A DNA stretch of 64,000 nucleotides from Faecalibacterium sp. An122 (GCF_002160895.1 NZ_NFLL01000006.1:62001-126000), one strand, 5' to 3'. Counted from the stretch's first letter, positions 26,134 to 34,081 are shown. The notes: generated from the letters alone by a model not told the origin. Numbers and translations: made by a program.

Positions 26134-27286
26134 AGCCGGAATCCCCGTCATCATCGCTATCACTATAATCGCTGCCACCATCATCGTAATTGGTGTCACC
26201 GTAGTTCGTATCATTGTAATCGGTGACACCGTCACTGTTGGGACCATAGTCCGTATCGTTGTAGTCGGTCACACCATCGTTGTTGGGGCCGTAGTCCGTG
26301 TCGTTATAGTCGGTGACACCGTCATTGTTGGGACCGTAGTCCGTATCGTTGTAGTCGGTGACACCGTCATTGTTGGGACCGTAGTCCGTATCGTTGTAGT
26401 CGGTGACACCGTCGTTGTTGGGACCGTAGTCTGTATCGTTGTAGTCGGTGACACCGTCATTGTTGGGACCGTAGTCCGTATCGTTGTAGTCGGTCACACC
26501 GTCGTTGTTGGGACCGTAGTCTGTGTCATCGTAGTTGCCGGAACCACTGCTGGTATTCTGGTTTCCACTCTGCGTGCCGATGGTCTTGTGCTCAGCTCTT
26601 ACAACCTTTCCCGTCACGGCATGAATGTCATATTCATATTCATTCCCATTCGCAGTGAATTCCAGTTCAAAAATCGGGGTTCCGTCATCGTGGTCGAACT
26701 CCCGGTCATCGAATACCGCGTTCGCAGCGTTGACATTCGCCTGGGTAAGTGCGATTTCCTGCGCTTTCTCCAGAGTGATATAGGGAGAAGGCTCACCGTC
26801 TTTGGCATAAGCCGGGTCATAATCGTCGTCGTCAATGGTCACGATGCCTGAAGCAAGATCCAGACCCTTCACCGTCTCTTGAGTTCTTAAGCTCATATCC
26901 TCCAGAAAGTCGTCGCTGGGAAGCACCGAACCCGGTTCCAGCTGCAGGACGATATTCTTTTTGTTGCCGTCGATGTCATCCACAAAGAAACCGGCCTCGT
27001 TGATTTCTACAATCAGATCCTGTAATACAACCTCACAGTTTTTGCCTATATAATCCGGATAGGCCGCCACAATGGTCTTGCCGTCATCATTCCTGCCGGT
27101 CAGGTCTGTGACTTTTCCTTCCCGGTTATATTCGATTTGTATTTCCGGGTTGACACTCAGAGTAAGGGTTCCTGTCTCTTTCAGCGCTGTTCCTTCCTGC
27201 GCCGGTGCTCCGCATCCGGTCAGAAGGACTGCCGACGCGACAGCCAGGGAAGAGACCGCTGCAAAAAGTTTTCTTCTCAATTTCAT
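26123..27286 (-). CDS. Repeat-rich lipoprotein with RsgI-like and PepSY domains
   Basis: A 387-residue secreted lipoprotein. The signal peptide ends in a lipobox (AVLLTGCGAP, Cys25). Residues 38-75 (GTLTLSVNPEIQIEYNREG) resemble the extracellular RsgI_N domain of anti-sigma-I factors. Residues about 155-240 read as a PepSY-type domain (YITLEKAQEIALTQANVNAA, then VTGKVVRAEH). The C-terminus has seven tandem copies of DTDYGPNNDGVTDYN and an Asp-rich tail. The repeats have the Asp/Asn spacing of calcium-binding loops. It heads the VTC-DUF4956-CotH operon behind a SigI-like promoter. Surface ligand or calcium binding is inference. Confidence 0.82.
   Translation of the reverse strand: MKLRRKLFAAVSSLAVASAVLLTGCGAPAQEGTALKETGTLTLSVNPEIQIEYNREGKVTDLTGRNDDGKTIVAAYPDYIGKNCEVVLQDLIVEINEAGFFVDDIDGNKKNIVLQLEPGSVLPSDDFLEDMSLRTQETVKGLDLASGIVTIDDDDYDPAYAKDGEPSPYITLEKAQEIALTQANVNAANAVFDDREFDHDDGTPIFELEFTANGNEYEYDIHAVTGKVVRAEHKTIGTQSGNQNTSSGSGNYDDTDYGPNNDGVTDYNDTDYGPNNDGVTDYNDTDYGPNNDGVTDYNDTDYGPNNDGVTDYNDTDYGPNNDGVTDYNDTDYGPNNDGVTDYNDTDYGPNSDGVTDYNDTNYGDTNYDDGGSDYSDSDDDGDSGYDD
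26216..26530 (-). repeat. Seven 45-bp tandem repeats encoding DTDYGPNNDGVTDYN
   Basis: The repeat core (GTTGGG on the plus strand) recurs every 45 bases seven times. Copies differ mainly at synonymous positions, so the protein sequence is under selection. One copy has Ser in place of Asn (GPNSDGV). The array is likely to vary in copy number among strains. It is in-frame coding repeat, not a CRISPR array. Confidence 0.93.
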
Positions 27287-27346
27287 GTTATTGCTCCTTT
27301 CGGCTTATGTTTGAATCGGCTTTTGTTTTGCCTCACACTCATAGAT

Positions 27347-27374
27347 TACGGAAATAGATTTTGAAAACCGGGGT
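27347..27374 (-). promoter_or_regulatory. SigI-like promoter of the lipoprotein/VTC/cotH operon
   Basis: On the minus strand ACCCCGGTTTT-C-AAAA, then 8 bases, then CGTA, placed about 60 bases before the lipoprotein start. The same block with identical 28-base span lies before the sigI-like gene (29106-29133). It resembles known SigI promoters, which have an ACCCC-type -35 and a CGAA-type -10 element. The match is seen directly; recognition by the adjacent sigma factor is inferred. Confidence 0.75.
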
Positions 27375-27396
27375 AAGCTGGAAATTTTTTTGAAAT

Positions 27397-28356
27397 TTAA
27401 TCGTCATCTGCATCATCGCCATCGTTATCATCACCGTCATAGCCGCTATCGCCGTCGTTATCGGAATCGTCGTCGCTGTCGTTACTCGGGTCATAATCGG
27501 TATTCCCGTCCGTATAATCGGTGACTCCGTCGCTGCCGGAACCATAGTCTGTATCTACAGGCGGCGTACTGCTGGCCGGAGGCGTATAATCGGTCACACC
27601 ATCGTTATTGGGTCCGTAATCTGTATCGTTATAATCGGTAGTACTGGATGATGTCGGGGGGATAACCGCAGGCTGGGATGATTCAGGCGGAGATGGCGAT
27701 ACGGACTCCGGCTGGGAAGTATCCGTCTGGGAGGAATTTGGAGAGGAACTGCTCTCCGGTTCTTCCTGACTTTGTCCGTTTTTATAATCGACAATTTCGA
27801 TCGTGATGGTAATCCGCCCGTCTAAATGCTCCGTCACCTTGGTGCGCAGTTCTGTTCCATATTCCTGGAACAGTGTTTCATCCGGTGAATCAACGGAGAA
27901 TGAGACTCGGCCGCCATCAGAAAGAAAGCCCATTTCAATCGCACGGTCAAGCAGCTCATCTACAACGGTCACCTTGTCTTTTCCCTTACCATCATAGCCT
28001 TCCAGCAGCGTTTCTCCATCTTCATTTGTCCCCGTGAGTTCCACGACCGTCCCCTGTCGATTCAGGTCCATTCGCACTTCCGGATTGATGGTCAGGTAAA
28101 TGGAAGAGTAAGGCCGCATATAATTTTGATAATAACTGAACCCAAAAAGTAGCAGGAAACAGGCGGCAATTGCCGCAATGCCGCTACTGATCCATCGAAT
28201 GGTATGCCGCTGCTTTTCTGGCGTATCTTTCATCAACACCGGATCGTACACCGTCTGCCCTATTTCGTATCGAAGATTGGCCGCTTTTAAAAAACGCCCC
28301 TCTTCGTCCAGAAGAACCGCATAGCCGGGGTGGCATTCCATAACCAGATAACTCAT
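27397..28356 (-). CDS. RsgI-type transmembrane anti-sigma factor
   Basis: A 319-residue single-pass protein. The cytoplasmic N-terminus (MSYLVMECHPGYAVLLDEEG) matches the RsgI domain that binds SigI. One transmembrane helix lies near residues 55-75 (SGIAAIAACFLLLFGFSYYQ). The outer region begins SIYLTINPEVRMDLNRQG, like the lipoprotein's RsgI_N-type domain. A Ser/Pro linker then leads to two or three degenerate copies of the DTDYGPNNDGVTDY repeat and an Asp-rich tail. Its ATG overlaps the sigma-factor stop by 4 bases. By analogy to B. subtilis and Clostridium thermocellum, an outer signal would release the sigma factor. Confidence 0.87.
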   Translation of the reverse strand: MSYLVMECHPGYAVLLDEEGRFLKAANLRYEIGQTVYDPVLMKDTPEKQRHTIRWISSGIAAIAACFLLLFGFSYYQNYMRPYSSIYLTINPEVRMDLNRQGTVVELTGTNEDGETLLEGYDGKGKDKVTVVDELLDRAIEMGFLSDGGRVSFSVDSPDETLFQEYGTELRTKVTEHLDGRITITIEIVDYKNGQSQEEPESSSSPNSSQTDTSQPESVSPSPPESSQPAVIPPTSSSTTDYNDTDYGPNNDGVTDYTPPASSTPPVDTDYGSGSDGVTDYTDGNTDYDPSNDSDDDSDNDGDSGYDGDDNDGDDADDD

Positions 28357-29078
28357 CGCGCTGCCACTCCTTTCATTACTTGTTTCAAATGCCCGCGGAT
28401 GATTTCATACCCGTTGGTATAGATCAGCAGCAGGGCCACCATATATTTGCGGTGCCGTTCCAGCGTCTTACGTTCCACGCCGCTGCCGGCGGTCAGCTGC
28501 CCGATGGGCAGCTTCTTTGTCTGTAAGAGGACGTCCAACAGTTCTGGATTCTCCTTGGCGTACTGCAATGCTTTACGGCAGGCATCCAGCGTGCGCTGCT
28601 GCTTGGGGCAGTTGTCCGCCACATCGCTGAGGCTGACACCGAATTCCTGCATCTGCCGGGTCAATTCCTCAATTTCTGCGCGGGTCGCATCCCGTACCGA
28701 CGTTTCTTCATATGGGTCCCTTTCATCTGCCAGCGTATCCCCCAGCGTTATATCGTCTTCTCCTGCCGGTGCGTCCAACGAAATGACACGGCTATGCCGC
28801 TGTTCCCTGCGGCTGTAGTCAATCAGCCGATTGCGGATCAGCATGGCGGCGTACTTGAGGAAAGCACCGCGGGTTCGGGAATATCCGCCGATCGCCTCGT
28901 GAAAAGCAATCATGGCAATACTCAGTTCATCGTCATGTCCTTCAATGGGAGGACGCTTTAAAAACTTTGCTGTTTCCATCTTGATAAAGGGCATGTATGT
29001 ACCAATCAGCCGATCTGCCGCTTGTATGTCCTCTTTTGCCGCATATACATGCTGAACGATTTTATGTTCTTCATTCAT
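28353..29078 (-). CDS. sigI: SigI-type RNA polymerase sigma factor
   Basis: A 241-residue sigma-70 family protein. Residues about 20-100 show the region-2 pattern of SigI (LIGTYMPFIKMETAKFLKRP, DDELSIAMIAFHEAIGGYSR, AFLKYAAMLIRNRLIDYSRRE). The C-terminal region (LPIGQLTAGSGVERKTLERHRKYMVALLLI) is a helix-turn-helix domain with the family's typical ending. AGGAGGG at 29085-29091 supports the ATG at 29078. It is co-translated with the RsgI-like gene. A SigI-like promoter lies directly upstream, so it probably activates its own transcription. Confidence 0.88.
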   Translation of the reverse strand: MNEEHKIVQHVYAAKEDIQAADRLIGTYMPFIKMETAKFLKRPPIEGHDDELSIAMIAFHEAIGGYSRTRGAFLKYAAMLIRNRLIDYSRREQRHSRVISLDAPAGEDDITLGDTLADERDPYEETSVRDATRAEIEELTRQMQEFGVSLSDVADNCPKQQRTLDACRKALQYAKENPELLDVLLQTKKLPIGQLTAGSGVERKTLERHRKYMVALLLIYTNGYEIIRGHLKQVMKGVAAR

Positions 29079-29105
29079 GCAGCAGAATCCCTCCTATATA
29101 TAGTA

Positions 29106-29133
29106 TACGAACTCCTGTTTTCAAAACCGGGGT
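29106..29133 (-). promoter_or_regulatory. SigI-like promoter of the sigI-rsgI operon
   Basis: On the minus strand ACCCCGGTTTT-G-AAAA, 8 bases, CGTA, about 28 bases before the sigma-factor start. Sixteen of the first sixteen positions except one central base are identical to the motif at 27347-27374, and the spacing to CGTA is the same. It implies positive autoregulation. Confidence 0.75.
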
Positions 29134-29452
29134 CACCGTGACATGGCTTATCAAATCAAATGGGTATAAAACTACATTTTAATTATATCTCTCTTGCTGT
29201 TAAGCTGCGACCATAGAAAAGTTAAATTCTTGTAAAACTACGGTAAAGCAAAAAGGGAAAGCATTTCATGAAACTGAAATTGTACAAAGTATATGCAATA
29301 AACCTTTTGATGCCATATAGGCTTTTATTTGCTTGATCCGCAAGCGTAGAAAATTAGGAGCTGAAAAATCCTAATTTTAAGCCGTTTTTAAGGCATAAAA
29401 ATCGAGGGGCAAGGATTTTGTACCTTGCCCCTCGATTTTGCGTTTGAAAGTG
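29134..29452. other. AT-rich gap upstream of sigI, with two hairpins
   Basis: No gene is visible between the sigI promoter and the tnpV fragment. AAAATTAGGA/TCCTAATTTT pairs at 29350-29378. A stronger AT-flanked hairpin is listed separately at 29397-29440. Confidence 0.5.
29397..29440. terminator. Bidirectional terminator hairpin
   Basis: AAAATCGAGGGGCAAGG pairs perfectly with CCTTGCCCCTCGATTTT around an 8-base loop. The A and T flanks make it usable in both directions. It would stop transcription leaving the tnpV fragment on the minus strand. Confidence 0.85.
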
Positions 29453-29734
29453 TTACAGGCTTAATTTTACGACTTTCCTATCGGCTTTGGTTTGTGCGAA
29501 AATTACTTCTGTGTTCACGATTTCCGTAGCCGCTTCACGCAGCGCATTCATTATTCCGACCCACTCCATCGGATGTTCAGCTTTCAGTTTTTCAGTTATA
29601 CCCTCACGCTCCTCCATCTGCTCTGCCAACCGAAGAAACAGTTCTTCTGCCTGTTTATCAATATCCGCAAGATAGCTGTTCAGCCTGCTGCTTGTCAGCA
29701 GGTTGGTACAAAGTATCCTGCGGTGCTGTTTCAT
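29453..29734 (-). pseudogene. TnpV transposon protein, N-terminally truncated
   Basis: The 93-residue frame (MKQHRRILCTNLLTSSRLNSYLADIDKQAEELF) matches the C-terminal two thirds of TnpV; compare the intact copy at 46494-46844, which has YLKEHRPILYTDFII at the same place. The usual start (about 30 residues reading YHIGKYGRLRR) is missing, and the apparent ATG is a chance one. It is a remnant of a TnpV-bearing element next to the chromosome block. Confidence 0.75.
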
Positions 29735-29923
29735 CCAAAATATTTTACACAGATTTGTCCTTAAACAGATAGACGTTTTATGCCGCGTGTTGTATCCTTA
29801 AAAGGTATATGTATTTGCGATAAGCAGAAATGCGGCATGTACTTTTCTGCGCTTTTACCCCAACCGTTTTGAAAACGGCGCTGGAAGGAAGACACCGCTC
29901 TGTTTGAAAGAGGAAGCTGATCT

Positions 29924-30421
29924 ATGAAAGTGATCATCCACGACCTTGGCGAAGAGATTACCTGTTTGCTGAAAAAAACGAATGAGGATTTGGTTGTCAT
30001 TCATGCGGACAATCAGTATGCTCACTGCCGCGGCTGCTTCAAGTGCTGGCTGAAAAACGCCGGCTATTGCGTCATGAGGGATTCTCTACGGCACATTGGA
30101 GCACTTATTGGAAAGGGTGATTCGCTCATCATTGTCAGCCGGTGCTGTTACGGAGGATACAGCAGCCCTGTCAAGGCCGTTTTGGATCGCTCAATCGGAG
30201 CTTCTCTTCCATTTTTCACCTGGCGCGGCGGCCAGACCCACCACATAAGCCGCTATCCGCGCCGGAAACAAATGCGTGTTTTCTTTTATGGGGAATGTAC
30301 GGAGTTTGAGCAGGAGACAGCCACGGAACTTGTCGAACGAAACCGTCTGAATCTGGACTATGAGAAAGCAGATGTGGTTTTCTTCCAAAATATTGAACAG
30401 TTAAAGGAGGCCAGCCTGTGA
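29924..30421 (+). CDS. Flavodoxin-family FMN oxidoreductase
   Basis: A 165-residue flavodoxin-fold protein starting MKVIIHDLGEEITCLL. The segment HCRGCFKCWLKNAGYCVMRD carries the CxxC-type cysteines seen in iron-sulfur flavoproteins and NAD(P)H-dependent reductases, followed by DSLIIVSRCCYGGYSSPVKAVLDRS, the FMN-binding loop pattern. The N-terminal phosphate-binding turn is shorter than usual. It is the first gene of a five- to six-gene plus-strand operon and overlaps the next start by 4 bases. Redox substrate is unknown. Confidence 0.78.
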   Translation: MKVIIHDLGEEITCLLKKTNEDLVVIHADNQYAHCRGCFKCWLKNAGYCVMRDSLRHIGALIGKGDSLIIVSRCCYGGYSSPVKAVLDRSIGASLPFFTWRGGQTHHISRYPRRKQMRVFFYGECTEFEQETATELVERNRLNLDYEKADVVFFQNIEQLKEASL

Positions 30422-31164
30422 ACCTTCTGATCGTGCAAGCAAGCCCAAAGAAGAAGGGCGGAGCCTCCCGTTTCTTCTCGAGATTGCTCCGGTTGTTCCT
30501 GCCGGGCGTCCGGAAGGAAACGGTATCCCTCAGTGCCCGGCAGGATTTTCAGCCGATTCTGGAGCTCCTTCCAAGCACGGAGGCAGTGTGCCTTTCTGTA
30601 CCCCTTTATGTGGATGGCCTTCCCTCCCATGTAGTGGAATTTCTGGGCAGGGCGGAAGCATATTGCCAAAGCCATCCCTGCCGGTTCCGGCTGTATGCCC
30701 TATGCAACAACGGCTTTGTGGAAGGGAAACAAAATCTGCCCGCCCTGCGCATGCTTCAGGCATGGTGCGAGAAGACTGGGATGCCATGGGGCGGCGGAAT
30801 TGGGATCGGCGGCGGGGTCATGCTCCAGGTGCTGGGGATCGTTTACCCCATCCTGATTGGCATCATTCTGCTTCAGATGGCGTTATCCTTTTTCAGCACC
30901 GGAACATTACCAGGCGAGCTGTGGTGCTCCCTTGCCATCCAGATATGCACATGGCTTTTTCTCAACAGCGGCCTACTATTCTGCTTGGCGCGGCTTTCGT
31001 CGGCCATTCGCAGAGAGCGGGTGTTGCCCAACCGCTTTACGCGGGTCATGATTCCCGCTTTTCTGTTTGTCCCTGTCGCAGACGTATTTATGACATTGTC
31101 CTCTCTTTTTCATGGCCGCTTCCTCGTCACACTCTTGAAACGGGACAAATGGCATAGTGAATAG
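30418..31164 (+). CDS. FMN reductase-like protein with C-terminal membrane domain
   Basis: A 248-residue protein. Residues 1-130 have the NADPH-dependent FMN reductase fold (MNLLIVQASPKKKGGASRFF, then VCLSVPLYVDGLPSHVVEFL), and the motif GMPWGGGIGIGGGVMLQ is typical of this family's end. Residues 140-225 contribute two or three hydrophobic segments (VLGIVYPILIGIILLQMAL and LAIQICTWLFLNSGLLFCLA). It overlaps the previous gene (ATGA type). Membrane attachment suggests electron transfer at the membrane, but this is inference. Confidence 0.7.
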   Translation: MNLLIVQASPKKKGGASRFFSRLLRLFLPGVRKETVSLSARQDFQPILELLPSTEAVCLSVPLYVDGLPSHVVEFLGRAEAYCQSHPCRFRLYALCNNGFVEGKQNLPALRMLQAWCEKTGMPWGGGIGIGGGVMLQVLGIVYPILIGIILLQMALSFFSTGTLPGELWCSLAIQICTWLFLNSGLLFCLARLSSAIRRERVLPNRFTRVMIPAFLFVPVADVFMTLSSLFHGRFLVTLLKRDKWHSE

Positions 31165-31174
31165 GAGGGTAGAT

Positions 31175-31717
31175 ATGGAACACATCATTATTTATGGCAG
31201 CCAGTACGGCAGTTCCCGCCGGTATGCAGAAAAGCTGTCTGAACAAACCGGCATCCCCGCGGTCAGCTACAAAGACGCCCCAGACCTTTCAGGCAGAAGC
31301 GTGGTCGTCTATCTGGGCAGCCTTTACGCCGGCGGTGTCCTTGGCCTTTCGAAAACCCTGCGGGGCTTTTCCCTTCAAGACGGGCAAAAGCTGATCCTCG
31401 TTACCGTAGGGCTGGCCGACCCCTGCGAACAGGAAAACCTGGACAATATCCGCGCCTCTTTGCGAAAGCAGCTTTCCGAGAAGCTGGTTGACCGGGCAAA
31501 GGTTTTCCATCTACGCGGCAGGATTGATTATCAAAAGCTTTCCCTCGGCCACCGGACGGTGATGAAGCTGCTGTACCAATCCCTGCGCAGGATCCCTATG
31601 GAAAAGCAGACGGCGGAAAACCGGGAACTCCTGGAGACCTACGGGAAACGGGTTGATTTTACAGATTTTCGCGCGTTGGGGCCGATTATTTCAGAAATAC
31701 AGGGAAAAACGATATGA
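31175..31717 (+). CDS. Flavodoxin domain protein
   Basis: A 180-residue protein starting at the ATG at 31175, seven bases after AGGAGG; a GTG at 31157 is less likely. It begins IIIYGSQYGSSRRYAEKLSE, which is the FMN phosphate-binding loop of flavodoxin/menaquinone-dependent protoporphyrinogen oxidase (HemG-type) proteins, and continues VVVYLGSLYAGGVLGLSKTL. The C-terminus is basic. It overlaps the next gene by 4 bases. Three flavin proteins in one operon suggest a shared redox pathway. Confidence 0.8.
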   Translation: MEHIIIYGSQYGSSRRYAEKLSEQTGIPAVSYKDAPDLSGRSVVVYLGSLYAGGVLGLSKTLRGFSLQDGQKLILVTVGLADPCEQENLDNIRASLRKQLSEKLVDRAKVFHLRGRIDYQKLSLGHRTVMKLLYQSLRRIPMEKQTAENRELLETYGKRVDFTDFRALGPIISEIQGKTI

Positions 31718-32523
31718 ACAGCGCTGTTAAAAATATCCTCAAAATCTTTGCGGTTGGTCTTGCTGCCACTGTTGTCCGTATCATCGGGCAGCTTTCCATC
31801 CCGTCTGGGGAGCAGACTGTTCTGCCGCCCAGTGTTTTCGCGAAAAACGGAACGATGCCGCTGGCCTTCACTGTCTATGGGGTATTTGCTTACTCCCTGA
31901 TTGCCTCGCTGTTCCTGCTCATCCGGGGCCGGATGAGCGGCAGCCGGATTTTGCAGGGGCTGAAATATGGCCTTTCTTGCTGCGTTGTGTGGATCTTGTA
32001 TCTTTTGGAGCCCCTGCCCCATGTGGCGGCTATGGATCGGATCACCTATCCGCTGGCGGATAGCCTGGCCCTGGTGGTTATGGGCTTGCTGCTTGGATGG
32101 CTGTTGGGGGCAGTCGGGCGTCCTGCCCCCCGGAGGAAAGCACCATTCCCTGTTCTTCCGATGCTGGCCGTAGCTGCCTGCTTCCTTGCCGGACGGATGA
32201 TACAATACCTCATCTTTGACATTTATTCATCCTTTGCTGAGAAGCCGGTGGAAACGGTGCTATGGTGCCTGCTCACGGGTATTGCAATTTCCTGTGTGAC
32301 GGCATGGCTGAGGCCCCGCATCAGCCACGGAAGCCGGTTAAAGCGGGCCATGGTTTTGGGCTGCCTTTTGTTCGGCATGGATTTGATCCTTTTCAACTTC
32401 TTTATGCCCTTGGTGTTTGCCGCCAACATTCCCGATCTGATCCTCCGTACCTTCATCGATATTCTGGCGGTGACTTTGGGATGCCTGGCGTTTTCAGACA
32501 GGACCGATGCCGGCGAGCTATAA
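31714..32523 (+). CDS. Polytopic membrane protein of unknown function
   Basis: A 269-residue protein with about seven or eight hydrophobic helices, for example ILKIFAVGLAATVVRIIGQL, YGVFAYSLIASLFLLI, LALVVMGLLLGWLLGAVG and MVLGCLLFGMDLILFNFFM. No motif gives a function. It overlaps the flavodoxin gene by 4 bases and precedes the next membrane protein by 12 bases. It may anchor or accept electrons from the flavin proteins, but I see no cofactor-binding residues. Confidence 0.72.
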   Translation: MNSAVKNILKIFAVGLAATVVRIIGQLSIPSGEQTVLPPSVFAKNGTMPLAFTVYGVFAYSLIASLFLLIRGRMSGSRILQGLKYGLSCCVVWILYLLEPLPHVAAMDRITYPLADSLALVVMGLLLGWLLGAVGRPAPRRKAPFPVLPMLAVAACFLAGRMIQYLIFDIYSSFAEKPVETVLWCLLTGIAISCVTAWLRPRISHGSRLKRAMVLGCLLFGMDLILFNFFMPLVFAANIPDLILRTFIDILAVTLGCLAFSDRTDAGEL

Positions 32524-32535
32524 GGAGTGAGTTGG

Positions 32536-33726
32536 ATGCAAGAAGAGCGAAACGTTGGATTTGGAAAATGGCTCCTTAAAATTACAGAGTTCTATGCGGT
32601 GTTTATTATCATCGGCATGCCGCTCTCCCTCGTGCCGGCCGGCTGGCTTGGGTTATCGGAAGAAATGTTTTTCAACCTTCGGATGTTTTTTATGTTGTTG
32701 GGGCCGGTCTATCTCACCCTAATCGTCAAAATCATGTTGACCCTTCTTGCGGCCGTAAAAGGCCGGACAAAAGACGTCGCCAGGGAGACCCGCGGTGTCC
32801 TGTTCATCGTCACGGCCCTGCTGCTGTTTGCCAACCTCTCCAGTGCCGGGACAATCTCAGATCTCACGGCCGGGCATATCCAGGGCAAGGGCCTGCGAGT
32901 CCTGGAGAAAAGCAGGCGCTATTCCCTGAAAGGCAAGCGGTTTTTAAATGTCTTTCTGCCGGTGTGCTTCTATCTGCTGATGTTGGAGCTGCTGACGCTC
33001 CTTATCTGTATCGTCATCTTTGCCCCGCTGTCACAACCCGCAAGCTACGGGTTTATTTTTTCCATTGCCCTGACCGGGCTGCTTCTGCTCCTAGTCCCTC
33101 TGATCCTCTCGCTGATATCAGGCTATCAGGGAGACAGGAAGGCGCACGCGGAAAAGCGGGCAAGGGAAAAGCAGAAGGCCGCCCAGTCGGACACCCTAGT
33201 GCTGGAAACCGACCCGACCCGCCGGAAGCGGTATCTCAGGCTGCCGAAAATTCTCGCCCTGCTGGTTTGCCCGGGGACTTTCCTGATATGCCTGGCCATC
33301 CTCGCCGCCACGAGGGATTCCCAGGCGCTACCGGCTGTCTGGCTGCTGCGCCAGCCGGTCCTGGTGGTGATGGCGACGGCCATGTTCTCCTTCATCCCCC
33401 TGCTGATGTATTGGATGAACTGCTCGGGGACTTCCCTGGTGCAGCGGGTTTATCTTGCGCAAGGCCAGCTACACTATACCGGTTACAGCGGCAGCATGGA
33501 GGAGCGCGTGGAATTTGTCTTTACCCTGCTTCAGCTGGAAGGTTGCCATGTTGGGAAAAGATCCATATGCATCCGGGGGCAGTTCAACAAAAAGACAAAG
33601 GACGCCTATGGATCTCACCGTAAGGGGTCTTTCACGAAAACATTACACCTTCCCCGCACCTTTCCGCCAGAACAGGAACAGGTCCTGGTGGAGTTTTTGC
33701 GTGCTAAAATGGAGCAAACACGTTAG
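32536..33726 (+). CDS. Membrane protein of unknown function, operon partner
   Basis: A 396-residue protein starting at the ATG at 32536, eight bases after AAGGAG; a GTG at 32527 lies inside that ribosome site. Helices include FYAVFIIIGMPLSLVPAGW, FMLLGPVYLTLIVKIMLTLL, GVLFIVTALLLFANLS and ALLVCPGTFLICLAILAAT. A soluble C-terminal domain of about 110 residues follows the last helix (TSLVQRVYLAQGQLHYTGYSG). I do not recognise the family. It belongs to the same operon as the flavodoxins. Confidence 0.7.
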   Translation: MQEERNVGFGKWLLKITEFYAVFIIIGMPLSLVPAGWLGLSEEMFFNLRMFFMLLGPVYLTLIVKIMLTLLAAVKGRTKDVARETRGVLFIVTALLLFANLSSAGTISDLTAGHIQGKGLRVLEKSRRYSLKGKRFLNVFLPVCFYLLMLELLTLLICIVIFAPLSQPASYGFIFSIALTGLLLLLVPLILSLISGYQGDRKAHAEKRAREKQKAAQSDTLVLETDPTRRKRYLRLPKILALLVCPGTFLICLAILAATRDSQALPAVWLLRQPVLVVMATAMFSFIPLLMYWMNCSGTSLVQRVYLAQGQLHYTGYSGSMEERVEFVFTLLQLEGCHVGKRSICIRGQFNKKTKDAYGSHRKGSFTKTLHLPRTFPPEQEQVLVEFLRAKMEQTR

Positions 33727-33801
33727 CTGCGTCGCTATCTGCCGTGAATAGCGCAGCGTGACGCAAGGCAGGCTCGTTTTCAAGGGAGGGAGGTGAATTC
33801 T

Positions 33802-33981
33802 ATGTACAAAACGGTGGTAATTAAATATTCGCCTAAGGCGAGAGAAATGGCCTCTAAAGTAGAAGAAACAGCCAACGAAATGGAGAAAAAGGGATTTGAG
33901 CTGGTTTCTTGTTCAATCATGCCCTCATCCAAAGGTATCCTGATTTTCAAAAAGACCACGGTTGACGAGGTATCTGAGTAG
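33802..33981 (+). CDS. Small DUF4177-like protein
   Basis: A 59-residue protein starting at the ATG at 33802 (MYKTVVIKYSPKAREMASKVEE), six bases after a strong GGGAGG site. It has the helix-strand pattern of DUF4177-like proteins (ANEMEKKGFELVSCSIMPSSKGILIFKK). It follows the membrane gene by 75 bases and probably ends the operon before the hairpin at 34032-34081. No function is known. Confidence 0.65.
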   Translation: MYKTVVIKYSPKAREMASKVEETANEMEKKGFELVSCSIMPSSKGILIFKKTTVDEVSE

Positions 33982-34031
33982 CAGCTTAACAAGAGGCTTT
34001 TGCATAATAACCTCAGAAAAAATCACGCACA

Positions 34032-34081
34032 AGAATTGGCCTTCCAAGGATGCAAAGCCGCTTCTTTGGAGGGCCAATTCT
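34032..34081. terminator. Terminator-like hairpin between convergent operons
   Basis: AGAATTGGCC at 34032-34041 pairs with GGCCAATTCT at 34072-34081, with additional inner pairing (CTTCCAA/TTGGAG). It lies between the plus-strand flavodoxin operon and the minus-strand DUF2812 gene, which converge. The rest of this 216-base gap shows no gene. Confidence 0.7.

Noticed and set aside
26134-26247. Longer N-terminus of the VTC protein
   Set aside because: It is a shifted reading of the lipoprotein's Asp-rich end; the ATG at 26133 begins the family similarity.
26216-26530. CRISPR array
   Set aside because: The 45-bp repeats are contiguous with no spacers and are in-frame coding repeats of the lipoprotein.
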